Notes: generated from the sequence alone by a model not told the origin. A DNA stretch of 64,000 bases from Peptococcaceae bacterium CEB3 (GCA_001029295.1 LDXJ01000054.1:51747-115746), one strand, 5' to 3'; positions 1 through 8,279 are shown, counted from the first letter of the stretch. Translations and numbers: made by a program.

Positions 1-2
1 CG

Positions 3-290
3 TGCAAGTTCTGTCAATTGCCAGCCGAACAATTGGAATTCGTCGAGGCTTTTATCAAGTGCCGAGGAAACATTAAAGAAGTGGAAAAAGTGCTGGGAAT
101 CTCTTATCCCACAGTGCGCGGCCGTTTGGACAGTGTGATCGAAGCGTTGGGTTACGGCCCCGGCAAAACCGGACCTCAGAATCAAGAAGAGAGTGACCGC
201 CGGCTGGAAATTCTCGCTGCTTTGGAGCGGGGAGACCTCTCTGCCCACGAGGCCGCGCGGCGGTTAAGAAACAAAAATTTTCATGATTGA
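3..290 (+). CDS. DUF2089 family protein, 5' end outside window
   Basis: The reading frame is open to the left edge of the window, so the start lies upstream; a TTG at 18 is internal. Upstream of it the frame still reads a Cys pair (CKFC at the edge), matching the N-terminal zinc-ribbon of DUF2089 proteins. The visible part contains the typical helix-turn-helix-like segment (EQLEFVEAFIKCRGNIKEVE followed by LGISYPTVRGRLD) and a C-terminal helical tail. DUF2089 proteins are putative small DNA-binding regulators (family knowledge). The next gene, only 28 bp downstream, is a SHOCT-like protein, a pairing that suggests one operon. Target unknown. Confidence 0.8.
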   Translation, partial: CKFCQLPAEQLEFVEAFIKCRGNIKEVEKVLGISYPTVRGRLDSVIEALGYGPGKTGPQNQEESDRRLEILAALERGDLSAHEAARRLRNKNFHD

Positions 291-318
291 GTAAAGGAAC
301 GAAAGGAGTGATCATGCT

Positions 319-801
319 ATGGGTGAAGAGAAGTTAAAAATCCTGGAGATGATCCAGGAGGGGAAAATCAGTGCCGCGGAGGGGATGGAACTGCTTAAAG
401 CCTTTGAGGATGAAGAAGGAAGGACCGGAGCGACCTCGGTCGGGGCAGCTCACGCCCAGGAAAATTCACCCCAGGCCGCGCCGGCTCAAACCGGTGCCGC
501 CGCCCGGACCGCGGAACGCTTTCTCAGAATTCGCGTCATCGGGGACAAAAGTACCAAGGTCAATGTCAACATACCTTTCAGTTTAATCAGATCCGCCTCC
601 AAACTGGTTCGCTATGCTCTGGCCTTCATTCCCCCCGAGGCCAGGGCCGAAATGGAGAAGAAAGGGATTGACCCCTATGAGGTCAATGTCGAGGAACTGG
701 TTCAGTTGCTGGAAGAGGGCACAACGGACGGCAAACTCGTAGATATTGAGACCGAAGATGAGCACGAAGGGAAGGTCAAGGTGGAAGTCTGTGTGGAATA
801 A
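319..801 (+). CDS. SHOCT-like domain protein (LiaX/YvlB N-terminal type)
   Basis: 160 aa. Residues 3-30 (KLKILEMIQEGKISAAEGME and following) are the short SHOCT-like helical hairpin seen at the N-terminus of LiaX/YvlB-type proteins. An Ala/Gln-rich linker follows at about 35-68, then a beta-rich C-terminal half with a KVNVNIPFSLIRSASKLV motif found in proteins that neighbour DUF2089 genes. The end is acidic (DIETEDEHEGKVKVEV). There is no signal peptide or membrane segment. A GGAG lies 10 nt before the ATG. It probably acts with the upstream DUF2089 regulator in an envelope-stress-type module; this is inference from context only. Confidence 0.75.
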   Translation: MGEEKLKILEMIQEGKISAAEGMELLKAFEDEEGRTGATSVGAAHAQENSPQAAPAQTGAAARTAERFLRIRVIGDKSTKVNVNIPFSLIRSASKLVRYALAFIPPEARAEMEKKGIDPYEVNVEELVQLLEEGTTDGKLVDIETEDEHEGKVKVEVCVE

Positions 802-1084
802 GGCCTCTTTCCTGGTTATCGGCCTGAAAGCACCCGGATTTCCCAAGCTGATTCTGCCCGTGCCCCTGTTTGTCCTGGAAGATTTCCTGGTCTCCCTCGG
901 CCGCCTGGCCTGGCTGGGTAAGGGGGTTTGGCAAAGATGGGCACAACCCTCCCGGAAGGTCCCTTTCCCGCGGGGCCTTTCCGGACTGGGGGCCGGAATG
1001 CTGCAAGACTTGCGCCGCCACAAAGACCTCAGGCTCATCGATGTGGAAACGGCCGGAGTTATAGTTTATCTCGTCCTGAAGTGA
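791..1084 (+). CDS. Small conserved-looking hypothetical protein, overlaps SHOCT gene
   Basis: A GTG at 791, 11 bp inside the end of the SHOCT gene, opens a 97-codon frame. I chose it over the earlier ATG at 746 because the upstream part only shadows the SHOCT gene. A purine-rich stretch precedes the GTG. The product begins with a hydrophobic stretch (FLVIGLKAPGFPKLILPVPLF) and ends in a second one (DVETAGVIVYLVLK), linked by a basic middle part. Function not recognised. The tight overlap suggests translational coupling with the DUF2089/SHOCT genes. Confidence 0.55.
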   Translation: MWNKASFLVIGLKAPGFPKLILPVPLFVLEDFLVSLGRLAWLGKGVWQRWAQPSRKVPFPRGLSGLGAGMLQDLRRHKDLRLIDVETAGVIVYLVLK

Positions 1085-1205
1085 AGAAGCAACTCTCAAA
1101 CTCGTTCCACGATATACCGTGCGAATAGGGACCACCCGGGGGACCCATGTACCCGCCTATTTTGGAGTCACAAGGCTGACCACGGCTACAACAACGGAGG
1201 ACCTT

Positions 1206-1547
1206 ATGCGTCGACAACTCCTGACTTTCATTCTTAACACTCTGGCTCTTGTTCTGGCTGCTCAATTTCTGCCCATTCACGCGGCCACTCCCCTGAGCTA
1301 CATCTGGGCCGGTCTCTTACTGGGGCTGGTCAACTTCTTTCTGCGTCCACTTCTCATCATTCTGACCCTGCCTTTGAATTTGCTCACCGTGGGGCTTTTC
1401 ACTCTAATCGTCAATACTTGGATGCTCATGCTCACGGCCGCCCTTTTGCCAGGCCTGGCCATTCCTGGCTTCGGCACCGCCTTTTTGGCCGCTCTCATTA
1501 TTTCCCTGGCAAACCGGCTCGGCAAGCCCCTGTTGAGAAGGTCCTAA
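1206..1547 (+). CDS. Phage holin family 4-like membrane protein
   Basis: 113 aa from the ATG at 1206, which has GGAGG 5 nt upstream; an in-frame start at 1119 lacks such a site. There are four hydrophobic segments: LLTFILNTLALVLAAQFL, a LGLVNFFLRPLLIILTLPLN stretch, LLTVGLFTLIVNTWMLMLTA and the C-terminal FLAALIISLANRLGKPLL. The NFFLRPLL...LPLNLLT...NTWML pattern is typical of the PF04020 (Phage_holin_4_2, YvlD-like) family. In Firmicutes these small membrane proteins often sit beside yvlB-type genes, which agrees with the SHOCT gene just upstream. No evidence of a prophage here. Confidence 0.8.
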   Translation: MRRQLLTFILNTLALVLAAQFLPIHAATPLSYIWAGLLLGLVNFFLRPLLIILTLPLNLLTVGLFTLIVNTWMLMLTAALLPGLAIPGFGTAFLAALIISLANRLGKPLLRRS

Positions 1548-1697
1548 ACACCGGTTTCTACTTTCAAGGCCCCTCCCAGCCCACCTGTGGCGCGGGAGGC
1601 CGTTTGATGTACAAGTGCCGGCGATAGCGAAACACTTGAAGAATATTTACCATGAGGAAGAATTGACCCGCGAAGCAACTGTTTCGCAGGGCTTCTG

Positions 1698-2960
1698 CTA
1701 CCCGCGGTCCGCCTGCGCCGCTTTGCCGGAATAACCCTTCTTTTGACAGCGCTCATCATACTTCTCCAACCCGTACATAAGAAAAGCGCAGACTAAAGTT
1801 AAACCTCCGGCCAGGAGCCAGCCCGTTTGCATCGTGACATATCTCAACATCTGCCCCATGCCCAAAGGCCCCAGGGTATAGCCCAAACCCATAATGGTCG
1901 GAATCAAAGCATTCATGCGCCCCCGGTGCGAAGCGGGTGTGTGGTTGACTAAGAAAGGGGTGGCACTGATGGAAAGCACAATCTCTCCGATGGTAAAGAT
2001 AAAAGCGCAGAGAAAAGTTAAGGCCAGGGAGTTCACGACTCCCAAGAGGCCAAAACCCACGGCGTAAAAAAACCCGCTCCAAACGATGCGGCGCATATTT
2101 TTGATCCGTTCCGTCACTCGGGTCACCACCGGTGTGAAGACCATCACGATCAAGCCGTTGAAAGCCGCCACCAGCCCGAAATATTGGGCTCCGGCAGCCC
2201 CGAAGTTCCGCACGGACTGCATCGGCAAGAGAAAAGCCCATTGGGCATAGGTGAAATTATAGCCGAAAATGATCAGGGCAAAGTAAAGGAGCACCGGCCG
2301 CTTGAGGAGCACGCTGAAAATCGATCCCTCCTCCCGGCGTTCCCAGCGCCTGCCCTCATCGCCGATCTCCTCCCGTGTGCGGTGCAGGGTATCTTTGACA
2401 AAGACGACGACTAAGCCCAAAGCCAACAAGGCTGTCGCCGCGTCGCCGATAAAGACCCAGGCCAGATGGTCTTTGAACAGCATCCCCCCCAAAACGGGCC
2501 CAACCGCAAAACCGATGTTCCACCCCATATAAATAAGGGAGTAAGCTCCGTTGCGGTTTTCCGGGGTCGTAAGGTCTGCCAGGAGCGAAACATTGGCCGG
2601 ATCGGCCATCGCCATAAAAGCCCCCGCAAACATCAGAACATACACCATGATCAACGAGGGCCCCAGCAAACCGCAGACAATGTAAAGGATCGCCCCCAAA
2701 AAACTGCAAATCACAATCAAGTTCTTGCGGCCAAAACTGTCGGCCAACTTCCCCCCCAACATCGACGCGGGCATATACAAAAATCCCGCCACACTTATGT
2801 ACAAACCAGCCGCTTCTTTGGACAACCCGACTTTTTCCGTCAGGATCAGGGTGAGTAGAGGCATGACGAAACAACCCAAGGCATTGACAATTCTGGCGAT
2901 AAAGATAATGTAGACTTCTTTCGGCAGCCCCCTGTAGGGTTTAAGCAAGTCGCGAAACAT
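1698..2960 (-). CDS. MFS transporter (drug-efflux type)
   Basis: 420 aa from the ATG at 2960, which has GGAG 6 nt upstream; a GTG four codons earlier overlaps its own ribosome-binding site. About 12 membrane segments are visible. The loop-2/3 motif GGKLADSFGRKNL (about residue 70) is the MFS signature, and a charged cytoplasmic loop (HRTREEIGDEGRRWERREEG) separates the two halves. Substrate not predictable; the family exports drugs or metabolites by proton antiport. Its transcript probably begins at the promoter at 3333-3361 and carries the unusual leader described separately. It converges with the holin-like gene. Confidence 0.85.
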   Translation of the reverse strand: MFRDLLKPYRGLPKEVYIIFIARIVNALGCFVMPLLTLILTEKVGLSKEAAGLYISVAGFLYMPASMLGGKLADSFGRKNLIVICSFLGAILYIVCGLLGPSLIMVYVLMFAGAFMAMADPANVSLLADLTTPENRNGAYSLIYMGWNIGFAVGPVLGGMLFKDHLAWVFIGDAATALLALGLVVVFVKDTLHRTREEIGDEGRRWERREEGSIFSVLLKRPVLLYFALIIFGYNFTYAQWAFLLPMQSVRNFGAAGAQYFGLVAAFNGLIVMVFTPVVTRVTERIKNMRRIVWSGFFYAVGFGLLGVVNSLALTFLCAFIFTIGEIVLSISATPFLVNHTPASHRGRMNALIPTIMGLGYTLGPLGMGQMLRYVTMQTGWLLAGGLTLVCAFLMYGLEKYDERCQKKGYSGKAAQADRG

Positions 2961-2988
2961 CTCCCACTCCACTCTCCTTCTCTTTCTA

Positions 2989-3048
2989 CAAAAACAAATA
3001 AGTCATGGCCCCCCTCAAGCATCAAAGCCCAAGGGTAATCCATGACTT
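2989..3048 (-). terminator. Terminator-like hairpin 2 in MFS leader
   Basis: On the minus strand AAGTCATGG (3040-3048) pairs perfectly with CCATGACTT (3000-3008), 9 bp with a long loop, followed by ATTTGTTTTTG (2989-2999). It lies about 30 bp before the MFS start, so if it terminates it would control that gene. Confidence 0.5.
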
Positions 3049-3104
3049 TCTCTGACCACATAGTACCGCCCTCAAAACCGGGGGCCGTAGCCCCATTTCG
3101 GGCC

Positions 3105-3145
3105 AAAAACAATAAAAGTCACGGAATCTTACGACCCCGCGACTT
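3105..3145 (-). terminator. Terminator-like hairpin 1 in MFS leader
   Basis: On the minus strand AAGTCGCGG (3137-3145) pairs with CCGTGACTT (3116-3124) through 9 bp including one G-U, followed by TTATTGTTTTT (3105-3115). The arms and tail closely resemble hairpin 2, so alternative pairing between the two hairpins is possible. Confidence 0.5.
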
Positions 3146-3177
3146 ACCGTTACCAACAACCCAATTCACCTAATCCG

Positions 3178-3297
3178 CTAAATCAGATAGGTCCTTAGTT
3201 TTGGTTCACCGTTGCGAAGGCCGACGTATGAACTTGCGCAGGAGCCGACAAGGCCGGTATTACGGCAAAACACTTCAATGCCGATGAGCGCCATCAT
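3178..3297 (-). CDS. 39-codon leader ORF upstream of MFS gene
   Basis: ATG-ATG start at 3297 with a strong AAAGGAGG 9-10 nt upstream, ending in TAG at 3178. The product starts MMALIGIEVFCRNTGL and ends EPKLRTYLI. It is not recognised as a known protein. The good promoter 36 bp upstream and the strong ribosome-binding site argue that it is translated. Its position before two terminator-like hairpins and an efflux gene suggests a regulatory leader peptide (inference). It could also be the remnant of a larger gene. Confidence 0.5.
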   Translation of the reverse strand: MMALIGIEVFCRNTGLVGSCASSYVGLRNGEPKLRTYLI

Positions 3298-3332
3298 GGG
3301 TCAAGCCTCCTTTCTATTGAGTGTACTTCTGT

Positions 3333-3361
3333 AGTATACCTGAATACAATGTGCATGTCAA
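3333..3361 (-). promoter_or_regulatory. Sigma-A-type promoter for MFS leader
   Basis: Minus-strand TTGACA (3356-3361), 17-bp spacer, TATACT (3333-3338). A nearly perfect vegetative promoter pointing at the 39-codon ORF and the MFS gene, placed directly after the gltX start-distal end. Confidence 0.75.
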
Positions 3362-3371
3362 GGCGTGCGTC

Positions 3372-4832
3372 TCACCGCAACCGGGCTTCGCTTCGCGCCA
3401 GCCGGGACAGGACATTCTCCCGCCCCAAAAGGGAGATGATACGGTCAATCTCGGGCCCGTGTTTTTGGCCGGTCAGAGCGATGCGGATCGGCATATAGAC
3501 GAGCTTGCCGGACAACTTCAATTCCTTGGTAATCTGTTTCAAAATAGCTTTGCTGTTTTCCGCGCTGAGTTCCGCCGCCTCCGGGAGCTTCGCCTTGAAT
3601 AAGGCCAAGACGGCAGGTACCTGTTCTCCCCGCAGGATCTCCTCCGCTTCGGGGTCCGGAGCCGGGGCCTCCCTGCCGGAAAAATAATGGATGTAATCCT
3701 TCACCTGAGCCATATAATCCAAGTGATCCCTGATAGCCGTCAGAAATCCTTCCAACCAGCGGGATTGTTCCTGACCCAAGGGCCCCGGCGGGAAAAGCCC
3801 CTCTTCTCGCAAATGGGGGAGTGCCAATTCCGACAGACGCTCGACAGACGCCTCCCTTATGTAATGAGCGTTGATCCAGTTGAGCTTGTTCACATCAAAG
3901 ACCGCCGGACTTTTGGACACCCGATCCAAGGAAAAAACCTCCGCCAGCCGCTCAATGGTATAAAACTCCTCCTCGCCGGGAGGAGCCCAGCCCATCAGAG
4001 CGATGAAGTTGACCACCGCCTCGGGCAAGTATCCTTTCTTACGATAATCGATGACCGCCGTATCACCGTCCCGCTTGCTCATTTTTCTGCCCTCTGTATT
4101 GAGGATAAGGGAGATATGGGCAAACTCCGGGACGGGAAAGCCTAAAGCCTCATACAGCAACACTTGGTTAGGTGTATTGGAAAGGTGCTCTTCTCCCCGG
4201 ATCACATGGGTTATTTTCATCGTGGTATCATCCACCACGACGGCAAAATTGTAGGTGGGAATACCATCGGATTTGACAATCACAAAATCCCCGATGCCAT
4301 CGCTCTCAAAAACGACCTCTCCTCGCACCCGGTCGTGAATGACGACCTTCTTTCCCGCCGGGACCCGAAAGCGGACCACCGGTTTGCGCCCTTCCGCTTC
4401 ATAGCGCGCCCGCTCTTCCTCTGTCAAATGCCGGCATTTGCCCCGGTAGTGCGGCGTCTCTCCCCGGGCGATTAATTCCCGGCGTTCCTCTTCCAACTCT
4501 TCTTCGCTGCAATAACAGTGATAAGCCCAGCCGCTTGCCAGCAGCTTATCGGTATATTCTTTATATAAGGCCAGACGCTCCGTTTGGCGGTAGGGTCCGT
4601 ATTCTCCCCCCACCTCGATCCCTTCGTTCCATTGGATGCCCAGCCAGCGCAAGGCCGCCAGGATATTCTCCTCCGAGGCACGGCTGGAACGTTCCAAATC
4701 CGTATCCTCGCTGCGCACGATGAAGGTTCCCCCGGACCCCCGGGCCAAAAGATAATTAAACAGAGCGGAACGGGCACCTCCGATATGAAGTGGGCCCGTA
4801 GGGCTCGGTGCGAATCTGACGCGAAGTTCCAT
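3372..4832 (-). CDS. gltX: Glutamyl-tRNA synthetase
   Basis: 486 aa. This class I aminoacyl-tRNA synthetase charges tRNA-Glu in the cytoplasm. The N-terminal RFAPSPTGPLHIGGARSALF carries the HIGH-type signature and EGRKMSKRDGDTAV carries KMSKR. The C-terminal third is the helical anticodon-binding part. I start at the ATG at 4832 because the longer frame upstream only shadows ispDF, and homologues begin with MxxRVRFAPSPTG. GGAGAGG lies upstream. It follows ispDF with a 2-bp gap, so PIN/TRAM, ispDF and gltX form one transcript, the common Clostridia order. Whether it is discriminating or also charges tRNA-Gln cannot be told here. Confidence 0.95.
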   Translation of the reverse strand: MELRVRFAPSPTGPLHIGGARSALFNYLLARGSGGTFIVRSEDTDLERSSRASEENILAALRWLGIQWNEGIEVGGEYGPYRQTERLALYKEYTDKLLASGWAYHCYCSEEELEEERRELIARGETPHYRGKCRHLTEEERARYEAEGRKPVVRFRVPAGKKVVIHDRVRGEVVFESDGIGDFVIVKSDGIPTYNFAVVVDDTTMKITHVIRGEEHLSNTPNQVLLYEALGFPVPEFAHISLILNTEGRKMSKRDGDTAVIDYRKKGYLPEAVVNFIALMGWAPPGEEEFYTIERLAEVFSLDRVSKSPAVFDVNKLNWINAHYIREASVERLSELALPHLREEGLFPPGPLGQEQSRWLEGFLTAIRDHLDYMAQVKDYIHYFSGREAPAPDPEAEEILRGEQVPAVLALFKAKLPEAAELSAENSKAILKQITKELKLSGKLVYMPIRIALTGQKHGPEIDRIISLLGRENVLSRLARSEARLR

Positions 4833-4834
4833 AG

Positions 4835-6307
4835 CTAATCCTCTCCAGACTTTCTTAAACTTGTCTTTTCCAGATGAACCATCGCCTGGGCGGCGATCCC
4901 TTCTTCCCGGCCGGCAAAGCCCAGACGTTCGGTGGTGGTCGCCTTGACCGAAACACACTCCATGGCCACTGCCAGTGCACGCGCGACGTTTGCCCGCATC
5001 GCGGGGATATAGGGCGCGAGCTTGGGCTTTTGCGCGACCAGAATACTGTCCAGGTTTCCCAGCCTGTAACCCCGCTCTTTCATTAAACCCGCCACACGCT
5101 CCAAAAGGACCAGACTGGAAATCCCCCGATATTCTTCCTCTGTGTCGGGAAAATGAGCTCCAAGATCCCCCAGGGCCAGAGCGCCAAGCAGAGCATCCGT
5201 GACCGCGTGCACCAGGACATCCGCATCCGAATGCCCAAGCAACCCCAGGGCATAAGGGACTTTCACTCCCCCCAAGACCAGCGGGCGGCCCTCAACCAAG
5301 GCGTGAACATCGTAACCCACGCCGACCCGATAAGACGAGGTTCGCGCCCCACGCTCCTCGGATCGCTTGCCGACAGGTTCAAGCAAAAAATCCGCTTCCC
5401 GGCGGACAATCTCATTTTCGCTCTCTGTCCGCCCGATAATCTCCTTTTCGGTCTCGTTGCACTGGATAATCTCACGTTCTCTCTCGCTACGCCGGATAAT
5501 CTCTTTGTCTTCCCCCCCGGATGCCTGATTCGCTAAGACGCCCATACTTGCGGCTGCATCGGGTCCAACCTCTGTCGATGAGGTACCGGTGGCAACGCCG
5601 CGCGCCACCGCGGTTTCGGCACGGCGCTTCTCCAGAATCCTCTCCGCCAAGAAGAGATCCTCGGGCGTCGTGATTTTAATATTCTCAAACGAACCGGGCA
5701 GCACTTTCACCGGCTGCCCCAGCCACTCCACCAGCGCCCCGTCGTCCGTAGCCACCACGCCGGCCGCCCGAGCCTTGAGATGAGCCTCCCGCAGAACATG
5801 CCTCTGAAACAGTTGGGGAGTCTGAACCGCACAAAGTTCCGGGCGTGGCAGGGTTTCCCGGACCCAACCCGCCTCATCCACTCTCTTAATGGTATCCTTG
5901 ACCTCCACGGCCATAATGGTCGCGACAGATCCTGCCGCTTCTTCCAAGAAACGGTTCAGTTCCGCCAACGTTAAAAGGGGCCGGGCCCCATCATGGACCA
6001 CCACTGTTCCGATGGTCTCACTGAGAGCCTGAAGCCCCGCTAGGACAGATTCTTGACGTTGTCTCCCCCCAGTAGGAGTCGCGCTGACTTTGCCGAAACG
6101 AAAGCTTCGTACGAGCTCCCGGATCTGCGCGATATCCTCTGCGGCCCCTACTACGACAATCTCCTTGACGCCTTCCGCTTCCTGAAAGATTTTCAGTGTG
6201 TGGGCCAGAACCGGGATCCCGGTCAGTGAGAGAAACTGCTTGTGCACCCCGACACCCATCCGGGTACCTTGACCGGCTGCGGGAATAATAACTCCCACAC
6301 TATCCAA
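4835..6307 (-). CDS. ispDF: Bifunctional IspD-IspF enzyme with repetitive linker
   Basis: 490 aa fusion for two steps of the MEP isoprenoid pathway. Residues 1-228 are IspD (MEP cytidylyltransferase): IIPAAGQGTRMG nucleotide loop and VVHDGARPLL. Residues about 325-490 are IspF (MEcDP synthase): GVGYDVHALVEG with metal-binding Asp/His, GHSDADVLVHAVTDALLGA and HFPDTEEEYRG. The linker (about 230-325) is unusually long and contains four degenerate 10-residue units (…EI-IRRSERERE-IIQCNETEKE-IIGRTESENE-IV) at 268-305. Other IspDF fusions usually have short linkers. The start overlaps the PIN/TRAM stop region by 8 bp. Confidence 0.93.
   Translation of the reverse strand: MDSVGVIIPAAGQGTRMGVGVHKQFLSLTGIPVLAHTLKIFQEAEGVKEIVVVGAAEDIAQIRELVRSFRFGKVSATPTGGRQRQESVLAGLQALSETIGTVVVHDGARPLLTLAELNRFLEEAAGSVATIMAVEVKDTIKRVDEAGWVRETLPRPELCAVQTPQLFQRHVLREAHLKARAAGVVATDDGALVEWLGQPVKVLPGSFENIKITTPEDLFLAERILEKRRAETAVARGVATGTSSTEVGPDAAASMGVLANQASGGEDKEIIRRSEREREIIQCNETEKEIIGRTESENEIVRREADFLLEPVGKRSEERGARTSSYRVGVGYDVHALVEGRPLVLGGVKVPYALGLLGHSDADVLVHAVTDALLGALALGDLGAHFPDTEEEYRGISSLVLLERVAGLMKERGYRLGNLDSILVAQKPKLAPYIPAMRANVARALAVAMECVSVKATTTERLGFAGREEGIAAQAMVHLEKTSLRKSGED
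5393..5506 (-). repeat. Four degenerate 30-bp tandem repeats in ispDF linker
   Basis: The coding strand repeats a 30-bp unit whose recurring core is GGATAATCTC (on the plus strand), giving four in-frame 10-residue units rich in Glu, Arg and Ile. They sit exactly in the inter-domain linker, so length changes would not touch either enzyme domain. Confidence 0.8.
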
Positions 6308-7481
6308 TCGCGTTCACCTCGTCCGCAGGCGGGATTCCCATTCCCTTCTTCTCGCTAAAACCCTTGGGTTTGGCGAAAATCATCCGGCCGGCCGCCGTTT
6401 GCAGAACGCTTGTCACCAGAACCGGAATGTGCTGTCCCATGAAACGCCGTCCCATGTCCACCACAATCATGGTCCCGTCGTCGAGATAAGCGACACCTTG
6501 GCCGGGCTCCTTGCCTTCTTTCATGACCTGAACCAACATCTCTTCACCCGGCAAGACGACCGGCTTGACGGCATTGGCCAGTTCATTGATATTGAGCACT
6601 TTGACGCCCTGCAACTCCGCTACTTTATTCAAATTGTAGTCGTTGGTCAATACCGGCGAACCGAGAACCTGCCCTAGGCGAACTAACTTACTGTCCACCT
6701 CGGCGATGTCCTCAAAATCCTGTTCGTGAATTTGTACTTTGATACCCGTCTCCTTGGAGATCTGGTTTAGGATATCCAAACCCCTGCGGCCCCGGTTACG
6801 CTTGAGCAAGTCCGAAGAATCGGCAATGTGCCGGAGTTCCTCAAGCACGAAGCTGGGAACAAGGAGCGTCCCTTCCACAAACCCAGTCTGAACAATGTCG
6901 GCTATGCGGCCGTCGATAATAACGCTCGTGTCCAATATTTTGTAGTTAGGAACGGTGTCCGCGACAGACCCGGACATTTTGCTATTGGCACTCTCTTTGT
7001 GTTTTTCCCCGTGTTTATCCTTGTCCCGGAACTTGGGAAACACATTGAGAAAGCCAAGAACTTCTTCTTTGCGGCGGGCACCGAGTGTCCAGCCCAGATA
7101 GGCCAGCACAAGGCTCAAAATAATCGACAGCAACGGTCCGAAAAAATGAATACTAATAAACGAGGTACTGAACAAGCTGGAAATAATAAGTCCAATGATG
7201 ACCCCCATTACTCCACCCATTAAGTCGTGAGTCGGGATCTTCTGAAGCCGTGAATCCATCCATTTGACCAGGCTCAGGAATCCGCGAATGCTGCCGGGAG
7301 CCACCAAGAAGCCCACCACAGCGAAGATCAGGATCATGGCGACGTAGGTCCAAAGAGCAGTCGAGGGCGACTGCCAGCCCAAAGACTTCAGGACATCGAG
7401 GCGTAAAAACATGTAGTCCAGGTAGAAACCCAAAGCCCCAAACAGTAGGGTGATGATAACGCGTATGAGATTGCGAATCAT
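6300..7481 (-). CDS. PIN/TRAM domain membrane protein (YacL-like)
   Basis: 393 aa from the ATG at 7481, which has AAAGGAGG 8 nt upstream; a GTG three codons earlier is too close to that site. The N-terminal 130 residues contain four hydrophobic segments. A PIN nuclease domain follows (KILDTSVIIDGRIADI with acidic residues, later VLTNDYNLNKVA) and a C-terminal TRAM RNA-binding domain (GQGVAYLDDGTMIVVD). YacL-type proteins occur throughout Firmicutes beside ispD; an RNA-related role is likely but not proven. It begins the operon with ispDF and gltX under the promoter at 7526-7555. Confidence 0.9.
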   Translation of the reverse strand: MIRNLIRVIITLLFGALGFYLDYMFLRLDVLKSLGWQSPSTALWTYVAMILIFAVVGFLVAPGSIRGFLSLVKWMDSRLQKIPTHDLMGGVMGVIIGLIISSLFSTSFISIHFFGPLLSIILSLVLAYLGWTLGARRKEEVLGFLNVFPKFRDKDKHGEKHKESANSKMSGSVADTVPNYKILDTSVIIDGRIADIVQTGFVEGTLLVPSFVLEELRHIADSSDLLKRNRGRRGLDILNQISKETGIKVQIHEQDFEDIAEVDSKLVRLGQVLGSPVLTNDYNLNKVAELQGVKVLNINELANAVKPVVLPGEEMLVQVMKEGKEPGQGVAYLDDGTMIVVDMGRRFMGQHIPVLVTSVLQTAAGRMIFAKPKGFSEKKGMGIPPADEVNAIG

Positions 7482-7525
7482 CAATTTCACCTCCTTTTAC
7501 CCTATTTTGGCTAAAAGTCCTTCCT

Positions 7526-7555
7526 ATTATACTTCAGATCAGCCATATTTTTCAA
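7526..7555 (-). promoter_or_regulatory. Promoter of PIN/TRAM-ispDF-gltX operon
   Basis: Minus-strand TTGAAA (7550-7555), 18-bp spacer, perfect TATAAT (7526-7531), about 45 bp before the PIN/TRAM start and within the short gap after carD. Confidence 0.75.
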
Positions 7556-7569
7556 GAGACCCCAAAACC

Positions 7570-8046
7570 TTAAGCCAAAACTTTATTTAACCACTGCCTC
7601 ACCTGAATTTCTTCACTCTCTTCAGCTAAAACCAGTTCACTCACCAGGATCTGGCAGGCGTTTTCAAACATCTTCTTTTCCCCGGTGGAGAGTCCCTTGT
7701 CCTTTTCCCGCTGGGCCAGGCTGCGGACAACCTCCGCGACATCCAGAATGTTGCCGCTGCGGATCTTTTCCAGATTCGCCCGGTAGCGTCGGTTCCAGGC
7801 CAGGGTCGAGACGACCGCCTCATCTTTCAACACCCGTAACACTCCTTGGACTTCGGCTTTGGAAATAACTCCCCGCAATCCCAGGGGACCGACATTGTTC
7901 AGTGGAACCAGAACTTTCATATTTCCAACCGGCAAATGCATGACATAGTATTGACGGATTTCCCCCAGGACTTCACGTTCTTCAATCGCTTCGATAATTC
8001 CCGCCCCATGCATGGGATAAACGACTTTGTCGCCAACTTGAAACAC
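7570..8046 (-). CDS. CarD/CdnL-family transcription regulator
   Basis: 158 aa from the GTG at 8046 (AAAGGAGGTGGTAGA immediately upstream). The N-terminal FQVGDKVVYPMHGAGIIEAIEER is the Tudor-like RNA-polymerase-interacting domain of CarD/TRCF proteins. The C-terminal half is the helical DNA-binding part (AWNRRYRANLEKIRSGNILD followed by VAEVVRSLAQREKDKGLS). Members bind the RNA polymerase beta subunit and stabilise open complexes. It lies next to the PIN/TRAM gene as in many Clostridia. Its promoter (8114-8142) and the hairpin-bearing leader at 8078-8110 are visible. Confidence 0.92.
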   Translation of the reverse strand: MFQVGDKVVYPMHGAGIIEAIEEREVLGEIRQYYVMHLPVGNMKVLVPLNNVGPLGLRGVISKAEVQGVLRVLKDEAVVSTLAWNRRYRANLEKIRSGNILDVAEVVRSLAQREKDKGLSTGEKKMFENACQILVSELVLAEESEEIQVRQWLNKVLA

Positions 8047-8077
8047 TCTACCACCTCCTTTTTCATCGAATCGTGAG

Positions 8078-8110
8078 GCCCCCACATTCTACAAGTGGGA
8101 GTGGTTCCCT
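8078..8110 (-). repeat. Short copy of dispersed hairpin repeat in carD leader
   Basis: The plus strand reads a CCCAC-arm, TTCTACAA-like loop and GTGGG-arm followed by AGTGG. The same motif occurs at 40389-40410, 48929 and 49087, where it ends TnpB-tail-like remnants. Here only the hairpin is left, in the carD 5' UTR. Confidence 0.45.
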
Positions 8111-8113
8111 CTC

Positions 8114-8142
8114 ATTATAACAGACTGAACTGTTCAAGGCAA
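8114..8142 (-). promoter_or_regulatory. carD promoter
   Basis: Minus-strand TTGCCT (8137-8142), 17-bp spacer, perfect TATAAT (8114-8119). Confidence 0.65.
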
Positions 8143-8196
8143 AAAGTTTTAGATTATATCATAAATATTATATCAGTGTCAATGGGTATATCAAAA

Positions 8197-8226
8197 TTGA
8201 CAATACTAAGGCACGCTCGTTATAAT
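8197..8226 (+). promoter_or_regulatory. Consensus sigma-A promoter
   Basis: TTGACA (8197-8202), 18-bp spacer, TATAAT (8221-8226). Both hexamers are perfect. It drives the 8280 gene and is divergent from the carD promoter. Confidence 0.8.
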
Positions 8227-8279
8227 GAAAGCTGAAGCGAGCGCAATGTGGGGAAATAAAGGAGTGAGGACTCAACACG

